DNA from: Lachnospiraceae bacterium
GTDB taxonomy: Bacteria; Bacillota; Clostridia; Lachnospirales; Lachnospiraceae
NCBI GenBank assembly: GCA_016280395.1
Contig: JAEEGQ010000129.1
Span: 1 to 64,000, forward strand
DNA: 64,000 bases
Reading direction: 5' to 3'
Shown piece after piece: positions 56,984-64,000 of this stretch. Position numbers and translations under genes: made by a program. Within the stretch, counting starts at the first letter, position 1. The number at the start of each line of letters is the position of its first letter. Under the pieces are notes generated by a model. The model was not told where the DNA came from. It saw only the letters and a list, made by a program, of their open reading frames with translations, and did not search any database.

Positions 56984-57982
56984 TTAAATTGCCGCTGCTT
57001 TGCGCCTTTTCTCATAATTCCTGGCACTCTCGAAGATCTTCTCTTCGATATCGTAGTGGTACACGTTATCGGTAAGACGGTCTTCCGGCTGTACCTCGGC
57101 GGAATTTACCTCTCTTACCATCGGCAAAAATACATCCGCGCCATTTTTTGTACCTTCATCAGGCACCAGGATGCATTCATGGATGCTCGACGGCAGGATA
57201 TAGAAGCTCTTGCCGATCTTTTCGGCCGCCTGGTCGAAGAAACCGGGGTAAGCCAATACAGCCGCTCCCTGTATCTTATCAGGCACAGAAGCAACGTACA
57301 TCCTGTCGTCTGCTTCCATGGGGAGGATTCCCATCGTAGCGAGCATATCCGGTTCACCACCCATGAGCTCACAAAGGGTTTCGAACATACCCTTGATCTC
57401 GGCCGGTTTGTTCATCGGCGCAATCTCCATCGCATCCTCGAAGAGCTGTTTGGGAGTAACACCCATGCTCTCGAGCATCTGGTTTGTGACGAGGATCGAA
57501 GCACGTCCCTCATTGTCAGAGGACACAACAAATCGGCAAACCACCGCCATGTCCTCGAGCATCTGATGCGGAACCGTTTCAAGCAGCTCCTTATTCCTCT
57601 CAGCCGAAACAAGCTCCAACGCGATCTTCTCCTTCATCTTTGAGTAATCACAGAAGGAATCGATGTCAAAGTCCGGTCGCTGAGTGATACCGTTCGTAAC
57701 AAACTCAGCGCCCTTTTCAACGACCTCGTCGTAGTCTCTGCCATCCTCAAGTGCCTTGAAAAACATCTCTATCGGGATGTTAACACCCACATTGCTTCCC
57801 ACGGGTGAAGCTACTATCCCTTCATAGCTCTCATTGAGCTTTTTAACTTCCCTTATAGAGAGTTCAACTCCCGGAAGCTTATCTTTAAGGTCCTCGAAAA
57901 ATCTTGCTTTGAAGCTCTCAAAAGAAGTTAAATAATCGGTGCCGTTGTTTGCAGTCTCAGCTGCGCATAATGTATTATTCAT
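56984..57982 (-). CDS. DUF5688-like protein (332 aa)
   Basis: Soluble. Characteristic parts: VKKLNESYEGIVASPVGSNV, ILVTNQMLESMGVTPKQLFE, GAAVLAYPGFFDQAAEKIGK and FYILPSSIHECILVPDEG. This protein type is frequent in Lachnospiraceae mobile elements and plasmids, with unknown function. AAAGGGG precedes the ATG at 57982. It follows ssb across a structured intercistronic gap. Confidence 0.7.
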   Translation of the reverse strand: MNNTLCAAETANNGTDYLTSFESFKARFFEDLKDKLPGVELSIREVKKLNESYEGIVASPVGSNVGVNIPIEMFFKALEDGRDYDEVVEKGAEFVTNGITQRPDFDIDSFCDYSKMKEKIALELVSAERNKELLETVPHQMLEDMAVVCRFVVSSDNEGRASILVTNQMLESMGVTPKQLFEDAMEIAPMNKPAEIKGMFETLCELMGGEPDMLATMGILPMEADDRMYVASVPDKIQGAAVLAYPGFFDQAAEKIGKSFYILPSSIHECILVPDEGTKNGADVFLPMVREVNSAEVQPEDRLTDNVYHYDIEEKIFESARNYEKRRKAAAI

Positions 57983-58006
57983 AAAATAATCCCCTTTCAA
58001 ATCAAT

Positions 58007-58115
58007 GTCCTTATAAAAGGACCTCTATCGTCGGACTCCACTTTGGATGTCCGGTTTCGAAACTCTGTGTGCTCCAAGGCACACCCCCTTTGCCGGTGAT
58101 TTAAGGCTCACCGGC
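58007..58115 (-). other. four tandem hairpins between ssb and the DUF5688-like gene
   Basis: Stems: GTCCTT/AAGGAC (58007-58022), CGGAC/GTCCG with extra pairs (58032-58053), GTGTGC/GCACAC (58067-58084), and GCCGGTGA/TCACCGGC (58092-58115). No T-run follows, so these are not ordinary terminators. Confidence 0.6.
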
Positions 58116-58133
58116 TAAAGCCTATCGTTATGT

Positions 58134-58559
58134 TCAGCAGAACGGAAGCTCATCGTCGAGCCCCGTCGGGATGTTCATGAATCCATCCCCGGGTGCTGCA
58201 GCGTTCGTCGATGCGGAACTGTTGCCTCCGCCTGACGCGCTCTTGCTCTCAGCGAACTCGATCTCCTCAACGATATGTACTGTTGAGTAAACCTTCTGGC
58301 CGTCCTTCCCGACATAATTGTCGTTCTGCTCACGGCCTACGAGAACTACCTTTGTACCCTTCTGGATGTACTTCTCGATAAATTCCGCTTGCTTTCCAAA
58401 AGCCGTCCAGTTAAAGAAATCGGCTTCGGGCTCGCCCTCACGCTTGAACTTACGATCTACAGCGATCGTCATCTTTGCTATAGCCATGGAATTCTGACCC
58501 TGCGTATAGCGAACTTCGGGGTCGCGGCACGCGCGACCAATCTGATAAGACTTATTCAT
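58134..58559 (-). CDS. ssb: single-stranded DNA-binding protein
   Basis: 141 residues. OB-fold with RACRDPEVRYTQGQNSMAIA, FFNWTAFGKQAEFIEKYIQK and GTKVVLVGRE, a Gly/Ser/Ala linker, and an acidic C-terminal tip DDELPFC, a variant of the DDxIPF tail that recruits partners. AAGGGGG precedes the ATG. It lies in an operon with annealing and antirestriction genes, typical of plasmid leading regions. Confidence 0.9.
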   Translation of the reverse strand: MNKSYQIGRACRDPEVRYTQGQNSMAIAKMTIAVDRKFKREGEPEADFFNWTAFGKQAEFIEKYIQKGTKVVLVGREQNDNYVGKDGQKVYSTVHIVEEIEFAESKSASGGGNSSASTNAAAPGDGFMNIPTGLDDELPFC

Positions 58560-58574
58560 AGCCTTATCCCCCTT

Positions 58575-59072
58575 TCATTTTAATTCGATGCGGGTGTCCT
58601 GCTCTAAATGAGCCCACTCGCAATCCTTTCCCGCCTCAGACTGGAGAAATTCCTTGATCTTCGTCTTGTCAGGAGAAGAAGTTACCTTTGTGTTGATGAA
58701 ATCGAACGGTATTTCGTTTTCATTCGAGATCACAACGTGTGCCGGGTTGTTTCTCAGCCCCCATGTGAAGAGCTCCGTTTTGACGGTCTTCTTATCAAGT
58801 ACAAGCATTGCCGTATGTACTCTTTCAGTAAGCCAGTCACGGTTCTTGGTAAGCGCTGCCCGACGCTTTGCCAAACGCTCTTCCTCGGCCTTGATAGCCG
58901 CGATGTCGGCTTCAAGGTTACGGATTATGCACCCGTAACCTTCCGCCTTCACCTCGAATTCACCCTCAACTGCTTCGATAGTGTCGTTAAGGCACTGATC
59001 ATCAGCATCACTTTCCAGGAGCATGTCCTGAAGCTGGAGCAGTACTCCGGTGAGCTCATACAGGCTACTCAA
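58575..59072 (-). CDS. Gp157-like (siphovirus host-resistance family) protein
   Basis: 165 residues: coiled-coil N-terminus (YGCIIRNLEADIAAIKAEEE), RRAALTKNRDWLTERVHTAM, LGLRNNP-like part WGLRNNPAHVVISNE and the Gp157 ending. Gp157 proteins often lie next to ssb and annealing genes in phages and plasmids. The start is a TTG at 59072 sharing bases with the stop of the upstream gene. Confidence 0.75.
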   Translation of the reverse strand: MSSLYELTGVLLQLQDMLLESDADDQCLNDTIEAVEGEFEVKAEGYGCIIRNLEADIAAIKAEEERLAKRRAALTKNRDWLTERVHTAMLVLDKKTVKTELFTWGLRNNPAHVVISNENEIPFDFINTKVTSSPDKTKIKEFLQSEAGKDCEWAHLEQDTRIELK

Positions 59073-60136
59073 TTAGTGGCGACCTGACCTTCCGCGGGCT
59101 TTTTGGGTGCGGATTTTGCTACTGTATCCTTCAGCTTGAGGTAATCCTCAAATCGAAGGTTCTCGAGCTTTCCTCCGCAATACGACCATGAAGGTCTTGC
59201 GCATACCTGCTGGAGAGAAATTCCCTTCTCCTCCATCTCCCTAAGGAGGCCTGTTACATAAGCCTGAGCCATATCGCCTATGTCCTTTACGGGTAACTTG
59301 GGATCGATCGGACTCTCAGCGGTCTTCTTGGGAGCGGGCGCAGGTGCCTGTGCAGGTGTCTGAGCAGGTGTCTGAGCAAGTGTTGCCTGCTGCTTTGCGG
59401 CAGGCGCACCAGCGGGCTTTGAAGTCTGCGCCGAGGGCTGTGCGGGTCTTCCGGCCTGTGCTGCCTTGGGCTCATCCTCCGTTTCGGGAAGATCCTCGTT
59501 GTTATAGACACGAAGACCCAATCCGAACATGGCGAGGTTCTTAACAAGGCATCTCATGATCGCCTTGTTGATGTCCGTCGCCGTCGCTGCCTGGACCGTA
59601 ACGGTCTTGTCCTTGCCATAGGCAGTGTAATGAGCCTCATACGGCTCTGCCTTCATGGCACGGTTGCTGCCGTCCATTACGGGGAGCCACATAAGATGTG
59701 TCACGCCGTTAATGGTGACCTCCGTGAACACGTAATAGCCTGTTGCAGGGTCATACGTGTACGGCATGCCGTCCTCGTTAAAGATAATGCGGTAGGAAAC
59801 CTCATCATCCTCGCCGAGGCACTTGCAAAGCTCGGCCCATGCCCTTGCCCAAGAAAGGTAATTAAGACTTCCCTTCTGCTCAACTGCGCCGGACAGATCC
59901 AGATTGTAAAGTCTCTCAAAGAGATCCTTTAAATCCTTCCTGTTACCGGACGGCTTAAGCTCCGGAACGGTCTCATCCACCTTGGCAGCTGTAATCGCCT
60001 CTATCGGCTCAGCCACATTGGCAGGCTTCTCTGCGCTCTTCTTCTTGCGCACCTTCTTCTCCGACTCTTCAGCCGGAATTTCGGTAGCATTTGTTTCGGG
60101 ATCTGCTACCAACTGATCCACATGGAGATCCTCCAT
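59069..60136 (-). CDS. DUF1071 / Sak3-like single-strand annealing protein
   Basis: 355 residues. After a 75-residue charged N-terminus comes the DUF1071 core: SLNYLSWARAWAELCKCLGE, YVFTEVTINGVTHLMWLPVM, NRAMK and the MRCLVKNLAMFGLGLRVYN motif. A Pro/Ala/Gln-rich linker (AQTPAQTPAQAPAPAPKK) and a C-terminal helical part follow. It is expected to anneal complementary ssDNA for recombination or repair after conjugation. AAAGGGG precedes the ATG at 60136. First gene after leader RNA 5. Confidence 0.8.
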   Translation of the reverse strand: MEDLHVDQLVADPETNATEIPAEESEKKVRKKKSAEKPANVAEPIEAITAAKVDETVPELKPSGNRKDLKDLFERLYNLDLSGAVEQKGSLNYLSWARAWAELCKCLGEDDEVSYRIIFNEDGMPYTYDPATGYYVFTEVTINGVTHLMWLPVMDGSNRAMKAEPYEAHYTAYGKDKTVTVQAATATDINKAIMRCLVKNLAMFGLGLRVYNNEDLPETEDEPKAAQAGRPAQPSAQTSKPAGAPAAKQQATLAQTPAQTPAQAPAPAPKKTAESPIDPKLPVKDIGDMAQAYVTGLLREMEEKGISLQQVCARPSWSYCGGKLENLRFEDYLKLKDTVAKSAPKKPAEGQVATN

Positions 60137-60194
60137 ATAGAACCCCTTTCTCGCAACGTTGTTGCGATAAGCCACGGAACCGTCATTCTTTCAG

Positions 60195-60256
60195 GCAAAA
60201 AAACAAGACCTGTAAGGGAGCGATGCTCTTTATCAGCACCGGCTGTTACACGTCTT
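60195..60256 (-). terminator. terminator after leader RNA 5
   Basis: Minus strand: AAGACGTGTAA and TTACAGGTCTT form a long stem with one mismatch around an inner hairpin, then GTTTTTTT. Confidence 0.75.
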
Positions 60257-60282
60257 TAATGTCTGAATGGTATGAAATTGTT

Positions 60283-60395
60283 CCAACTACAGTATAAAAA
60301 GATATACTATCCCCGTCTAAAACTGCAGCCACCCAAAAATGGTGGTCTTAGAAAACGCCCGTAAGTTGCGGCTCAAAATCGACAAAAATAGTATG
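60283..60395 (-). ncRNA. structured leader RNA, copy 5 (SSB/annealing operon)
   Basis: P2 CCACC/GGTGG with a one-base longer loop, P3 AGTATA/TATACT, P1 CAACT/AGTTG. Conserved GTTTTCTAAGACC, GGCTGCAG and GACGGGG are present. Confidence 0.75.
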
Positions 60396-60400
60396 ATTTA

Positions 60401-60429
60401 AGTGTAAGCGGTTATTCCTTCGTAAGCAA
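60401..60429 (-). promoter_or_regulatory. element-wide promoter before leader RNA 5
   Basis: Minus strand: TTGCTT (60424-60429) in TTGCTTACGAA, 17-base spacer, -10 TACACT (60401-60406). Confidence 0.75.
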
Positions 60430-60454
60430 GTGTTTTTTTAAAAAAAATAGGAAT

Positions 60455-60772
60455 TTATTCGTAAGGCTCCCGTGATTTCATAACCTTCCCATATTCCTCC
60501 GCAAAACGCTCCTTTACTTCAGCGACCATGGCATTGAACTCATCATCGTCTATCTCGTCGACATCAAAGTCCAGATCGTCTTCATCGTAACTAGAGAAGT
60601 TCTCCTCCATGCAGGTATCAATCTGATCTAAAAATTCTTCCAGAGTCGGTACTCCGCCAACCGGATCGTTGATATATCTTTGTTTGGTTCCGGAGTCAAA
60701 TTGCGGCTTGTAAAAGTCCAACTCGGCCAGCCAGTAATCCTCCTGCTCCGAAACATATTCCTGTAAAGTCAT
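60455..60772 (-). CDS. hypothetical acidic protein (105 aa)
   Basis: Begins MTLQEYVSEQEDYWLAELDF and holds a very acidic stretch (YDEDDLDFDVDEIDDDEFN). AAAGGAA precedes the ATG. DNA-mimic or small binding protein are possible; no family recognised. Confidence 0.55.
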   Translation of the reverse strand: MTLQEYVSEQEDYWLAELDFYKPQFDSGTKQRYINDPVGGVPTLEEFLDQIDTCMEENFSSYDEDDLDFDVDEIDDDEFNAMVAEVKERFAEEYGKVMKSREPYE

Positions 60773-60801
60773 GCATTTCCTTTCCGCGAATCAATTCTTC
60801 G

Positions 60802-61635
60802 CTATATCTCGTAACCGCCATTCTTCGGCTCCACGGCAAAAACCTTGTCGGTCGGGTAAACAGCTGTCTTATCTGCATTTGGCTTAAGATATCCGTCTGC
60901 GATCAGCTTATCAATGATCCTCTCATCAAACGTCCATGAAGGGTCGTCAGTATTCCTATACGTTGACCTGGGATTCTTGTATAAAGAGAACTTAATCCCG
61001 AGAACCTTCAGGCTTTCCCTGTCGAGCTGCCTCTTGCACCACTGGTACTGAGATCCGATATTGGTGAAGGCCCACTTGTTCTCTTCACTGTCGAGATTAT
61101 TTATGGCAAGATGAATGATCACCCATTTCTTTGATTCGGGAGTATGTTCCCTGAACGCATCAAGAATGCGGTCATACTCAAAGAGATCATCACTTGCAAG
61201 GTATGATCTGTTGTAGGGGTTTAATCTCCGTCCTGTCGTGTTGGCGCCTAAGATATCTTCACCGGGGAACAGGTTCAGCTCAGAAGCTCTTCGCGCTATC
61301 AGCGGGAGCATGCACGTAGGAAGAGGGGATCTGAAGATGGGTTTGGGATCCTCACGTGTGTCGGAAGGCACAAAGACATAGTTACGCTGTATGATCAGGT
61401 GCTTATCGAACTCCTGGGCATACTCCTCCCCTATCCTCTTAGCAATGACGTTAAATTTGGTATATGCCAGCACTTCAAAGCGGCCCAGATATTCCGGTGC
61501 TTCGAATTGATCAACATCGCCCCAGCTAAGTTTAAAAACATCCGCGATTTCCCCATTACGCGGCAGACGACCATCCGACCTGGGAGGCGGCGGTACGAAT
61601 GTGTCGTCAACGAAAAAACCCTTCCGTTTAGACAT
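60802..61635 (-). CDS. hypothetical protein (277 aa)
   Basis: Soluble. Begins MSKRKGFFVDDTFVPPPPRS; contains LGRFEVLAYTKFNVIAKRIG and FDERIIDKLIADGYLKPN. AAGGGG lies ten bases before the ATG and overlaps the stop of a possible upstream 35-aa leader ORF. No family recognised. Confidence 0.6.
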   Translation of the reverse strand: MSKRKGFFVDDTFVPPPPRSDGRLPRNGEIADVFKLSWGDVDQFEAPEYLGRFEVLAYTKFNVIAKRIGEEYAQEFDKHLIIQRNYVFVPSDTREDPKPIFRSPLPTCMLPLIARRASELNLFPGEDILGANTTGRRLNPYNRSYLASDDLFEYDRILDAFREHTPESKKWVIIHLAINNLDSEENKWAFTNIGSQYQWCKRQLDRESLKVLGIKFSLYKNPRSTYRNTDDPSWTFDERIIDKLIADGYLKPNADKTAVYPTDKVFAVEPKNGGYEI

Positions 61636-61641
61636 TTGTTA

Positions 61642-61749
61642 CTACCCCTTACACATAAAAAACAAAACACGGCGCTCCTCCACGTAAGAAGGACCGCCGT
61701 AGCGTTGTTCGGAAACTATCAGCCGATGAGTGTTCACCAGCCGCCCCAT
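61642..61749 (-). CDS. possible leader peptide ORF (35 aa)
   Basis: AGAGG lies seven bases before an ATG at 61749. The frame MGRLVNTHRLIVSEQRYGGP... runs through the terminator hairpin and stops at the ribosome binding site of the 277-aa gene. The layout suggests translation-dependent attenuation; it may also be chance. Confidence 0.35.
   Translation of the reverse strand: MGRLVNTHRLIVSEQRYGGPSYVEERRVLFFMCKG
61657..61700 (-). terminator. terminator or attenuator before the 277-aa gene
   Basis: Minus strand: ACGGCG and CGCCGT pair with inner pairs, followed by GTTTTGTTTTTT. It lies after the large 61857 gene and between a promoter and the 277-aa gene. Confidence 0.65.
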
Positions 61750-61774
61750 TTAAAAACCTCTTCCGTGAACTAAT

Positions 61775-61802
61775 GTTATCACAGTATCGAATAATTATTC
61801 AA
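61775..61802 (-). promoter_or_regulatory. putative promoter of the 277-aa gene
   Basis: Minus strand: TTGAAT (61797-61802), 16-base spacer, TG-extended GATAAC (61775-61780). GTATCGA direct repeats lie in and beside it and may be operators. Confidence 0.5.
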
Positions 61803-61856
61803 GTATCGATACATCTTTTCTTGAATAATTTTTTCGCGATATGGTCCAAAATTCGC

Positions 61857-64000
61857 TTAATTCAGATGGTCTCCTCCATAGTCACTGGAGCGCATCTTGT
61901 CAGGGTCTGCATAAACGATGAACACATCACCGCCGTACAGCCTGAAGGTGGTTCTGTTCGCATCCGTAAAGTCCTTTGTGCCGGTGCTGCGCCCCATGGA
62001 TTCCATAAGGAACATATTGCAAAGACCGCTGGCAGCCCCTACTTCGTTCGAGTAGGACATGATCTTGTTTCCGGCCTTATCAAAACAGGAGATATCGAAG
62101 TTCACGATGATATATCCGTCCTTATACCAGAATGGCTCCTTGTATGTGACAGACCCCTTGTCGCTGACATATCGGTCAAGGTCAAAGGTCGCAGCGCAAG
62201 CATGGAATTCAGGAAGCGAATATGAGAAATACCAGCTCTGCTTATACTTCGTAATCTCGTCCTGAGACTTCGTCCCATTAAGGCCCTTCGTTACCATGCG
62301 CTTTGCATATGCCTGGTTCGAGAAGGTCTTAAAGAGATTGTTCGAGATCATTCCGCCGTAAGCATAAAGGTTTCCCTTTGTTCCCGACCATGTGGAATAG
62401 GTCTTTCCAAGCAGCCTTGCAGTGTCTTTCAGCTCGTCCTTATCAATCCCGAGTTCCGGATCGGCTGCGTAGCCCTGCTTGACATTCGCCATATCGACAT
62501 CCCCGCCTATCTTGATAAGCGACTTTGTCTTTCCGTCTATCTTATCGGTATAGTAGAGGTTTACCTTTGTCCTGTTCTCGCCGTTCGCATCTACCCAGTA
62601 GAACGTGGGCGTAATCTTTATCACGGATGCCGGATCGGCCATGGCTGCCGATACGGTATCGAATTTGAAGTTCCACTTGTATCCGGCCTTAAGGATTCCC
62701 AAATTCTTAAACTTCGGATTTCCGCCGGACAGGATCGGCACAGAATACTTTGCAAGCCTTCCGGTAAGGATACCCAGCTCGTTCCTTGCACCTGCCGTAT
62801 AATAATATCTCTTGTTCTTATCAAAGACATCCGCGAGCGTTCCGTCCGCGTACTTATCCGGGCTGCCGTACTTTAACGTAGTCCCGAGCCTGAACACATC
62901 GGTCCATTCCTTACTCTCGCCGATATCGTAGAGAGTAAAGCCGTAGATCTTACCCGTTACCTGCACGGAATCCTCTGCAGTTGCGGCTCTTGAAGTCAGG
63001 TTGAGGTTTGCATAGTCCTCATCACGGCTTGTTTCGGTGCCATTGCAGGCCACGGACTTAAACTCCATATCATAGGTTCCCTCTTTAACCCATTCGGGAA
63101 GATAGAACCTGAGCTTCATCGTATCGCTGTAAAATGCGCCCCATGTATCCGCCTTAAAGAGGACATCGTTCGCCTCGTTATAGTCATTCCCGATATCGGC
63201 AATGACGTCGAACGGGAATCGGAACATGTTACCTGACAGATTTGTCCTTCTGTCCTGCTTCAGGTATTTATGATAATCCTGGGTACCATATCCCTTGTAG
63301 TTCTTATGTGTTCCGTAGTTGCTGAACTCGACCGTAAAATCCGAGGTCATGTTCGGATTGTTCGTTGCGGATGAGCCTACACCCGCTGCATCGGATCTGC
63401 CGACCACTATCTGGTACTTTGTCGCATCAACAGCCGGTGCCTGAACGAACTTCATATTGTCGCTCGTTATTGTGACATCGCAGATGATCGGCGTGTGTAC
63501 CACCACTTTGTTCACCGGAACGCTTACCACATGCTCATCGCCGACAGTGCTGTTATACGACGATGCCAGCGAATAATAGATCTTGCCTGTTGAGTCGTCA
63601 TATATCTGGTTTGCACGGTAAGCAGGAATCGTTTTGCTTGCCGTATCTGTCTGCGCGCTGCCTGCAGTAAGTGCTTCCGTCGAAGGCTCATGGTCATCAG
63701 ACTCTTTTACCCAGTCATCCTTCATTACATCAGAGCCCGCAAAAGTGAACTTATCGTTGCGTACCTGAACAGCGCCTATTGTTGTTTTAACTGCGCTTTC
63801 TGCCGTCGCTGAATTGATGGACGGCCATGAAGGAGCCGAATATCCCGATGAAGAAGCAGTGATCGTTCCGGGGACAGTGACTGTCATACCTGCCGTATAT
63901 CCCGAAGGATCTTTCACGTGGTCACTCTCTTCGTCATAATGGGTATGAGAAGCTTCCTTCTTCACATTAGACGTATTGATCACGATAGCATCATCAAGAG
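61857..64000 (-). CDS. large surface-type protein, N-terminus outside the window
   Basis: At least 714 residues. The frame stays open through the right edge (LDDAIVINTSNVKKEASHTH), so the GTG at 63983 is not the true start. Beta-rich with Asn/Tyr/Gly-rich segments (FEYSNYGTHKNY-like region, VDATKYQIVVGRSDAAGV), YGFTLYDIGESKEWTDVFRL and a C-terminal RLYGGDVFIVYADPDKM. No transmembrane or sorting motif at the C-terminus. It resembles secreted adhesin-like proteins of Firmicutes elements, but no domain is recognised. Confidence 0.6.
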   Translation of the reverse strand, partial: LDDAIVINTSNVKKEASHTHYDEESDHVKDPSGYTAGMTVTVPGTITASSSGYSAPSWPSINSATAESAVKTTIGAVQVRNDKFTFAGSDVMKDDWVKESDDHEPSTEALTAGSAQTDTASKTIPAYRANQIYDDSTGKIYYSLASSYNSTVGDEHVVSVPVNKVVVHTPIICDVTITSDNMKFVQAPAVDATKYQIVVGRSDAAGVGSSATNNPNMTSDFTVEFSNYGTHKNYKGYGTQDYHKYLKQDRRTNLSGNMFRFPFDVIADIGNDYNEANDVLFKADTWGAFYSDTMKLRFYLPEWVKEGTYDMEFKSVACNGTETSRDEDYANLNLTSRAATAEDSVQVTGKIYGFTLYDIGESKEWTDVFRLGTTLKYGSPDKYADGTLADVFDKNKRYYYTAGARNELGILTGRLAKYSVPILSGGNPKFKNLGILKAGYKWNFKFDTVSAAMADPASVIKITPTFYWVDANGENRTKVNLYYTDKIDGKTKSLIKIGGDVDMANVKQGYAADPELGIDKDELKDTARLLGKTYSTWSGTKGNLYAYGGMISNNLFKTFSNQAYAKRMVTKGLNGTKSQDEITKYKQSWYFSYSLPEFHACAATFDLDRYVSDKGSVTYKEPFWYKDGYIIVNFDISCFDKAGNKIMSYSNEVGAASGLCNMFLMESMGRSTGTKDFTDANRTTFRLYGGDVFIVYADPDKMRSSDYGGDHLN

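Noticed and set aside
36601..60395. Repeated ~115-base units as a CRISPR array or transposon ends
   Set aside because: The copies are kilobases apart in one orientation, always between a promoter and a terminator; they have no spacers and no transposase.
1..64000. rRNA, tRNA or insertion-sequence transposase genes
   Set aside because: None could be supported by sequence patterns on either strand.

Overview
The window is most likely part of a large conjugative element (megaplasmid or ICE) from a Clostridia host, probably Lachnospiraceae. The basis is AGGAGG-type ribosome binding sites, moderate GC content, a Gram-positive type IV secretion operon (PrgI, VirB4, VirB6 and NlpC/P60 homologues), a DUF6273 secreted protein, and antirestriction, single-strand annealing and SSB genes. 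No rRNA, tRNA, CRISPR array, phage structural gene or complete insertion sequence was recognised. No relaxase, VirD4 coupling protein, primase or replicative polymerase was found, so those would have to lie outside the window. Nearly all genes are on the minus strand.

Layout. 0-5.7 kb: the end of a sirtuin, an XRE-HD fusion, small unknown genes, and a 600-base intergenic region with LexA-like boxes and repeats. 5.8-12.5 kb: one operon with a thermonuclease, a YdjM-like membrane protein, a large acidic-linker protein, a possible winged-helix protein, an OB-fold protein and a small pilin-like protein. 12.6-18.1 kb: an unknown gene, a cluster of TTCWGAA palindromes, a ClpX-like ATPase, and a divergent CpaE/MinD-like double ATPase. 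18.3-19.4 kb: a secreted Fn3-like plus DUF6273 protein whose C-terminus has the codon signature of a diversified region. 19.6-32.2 kb: the T4SS operon, with VirB4 split over two genes and tandem pilin-like proteins. 32.2-36.5 kb: a sliding clamp and clamp-loader operon (holA-dnaN-holB-small ORF-dnaX). 36.8-40 kb: a lipoprotein, a serine recombinase and small genes. 40-45.3 kb: a PRTRC-like operon with E1-like ThiF, a JAB peptidase fusion, a B-like protein and small proteins. 45.5-55 kb: accessory genes including a Big_2 protein between inverted repeats, two PAPS-reductase-fold proteins and a VapBC-type toxin-antitoxin pair. 55-60.2 kb: a leading-region-like operon with a DNA methyltransferase, ArdC-like antirestriction protein, DUF5688-like protein, SSB, Gp157 and a DUF1071 annealing protein. 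60.4-64 kb: two unknown genes and a large protein cut by the window end.

The most notable signal is regulatory. Nine transcription units share a promoter with a TTGCTTACGA -35 region, a 16-17 base spacer and a GATAAT-like -10. At five of them the promoter is followed by the same ~115-base structured leader RNA and then an intrinsic terminator, before the operon begins. These five control the clamp operon, the PRTRC-like operon, two accessory operons and the SSB/annealing/antirestriction operon. The arrangement looks like an element-wide riboswitch, attenuator or processive-antitermination system. I do not recognise the RNA family.
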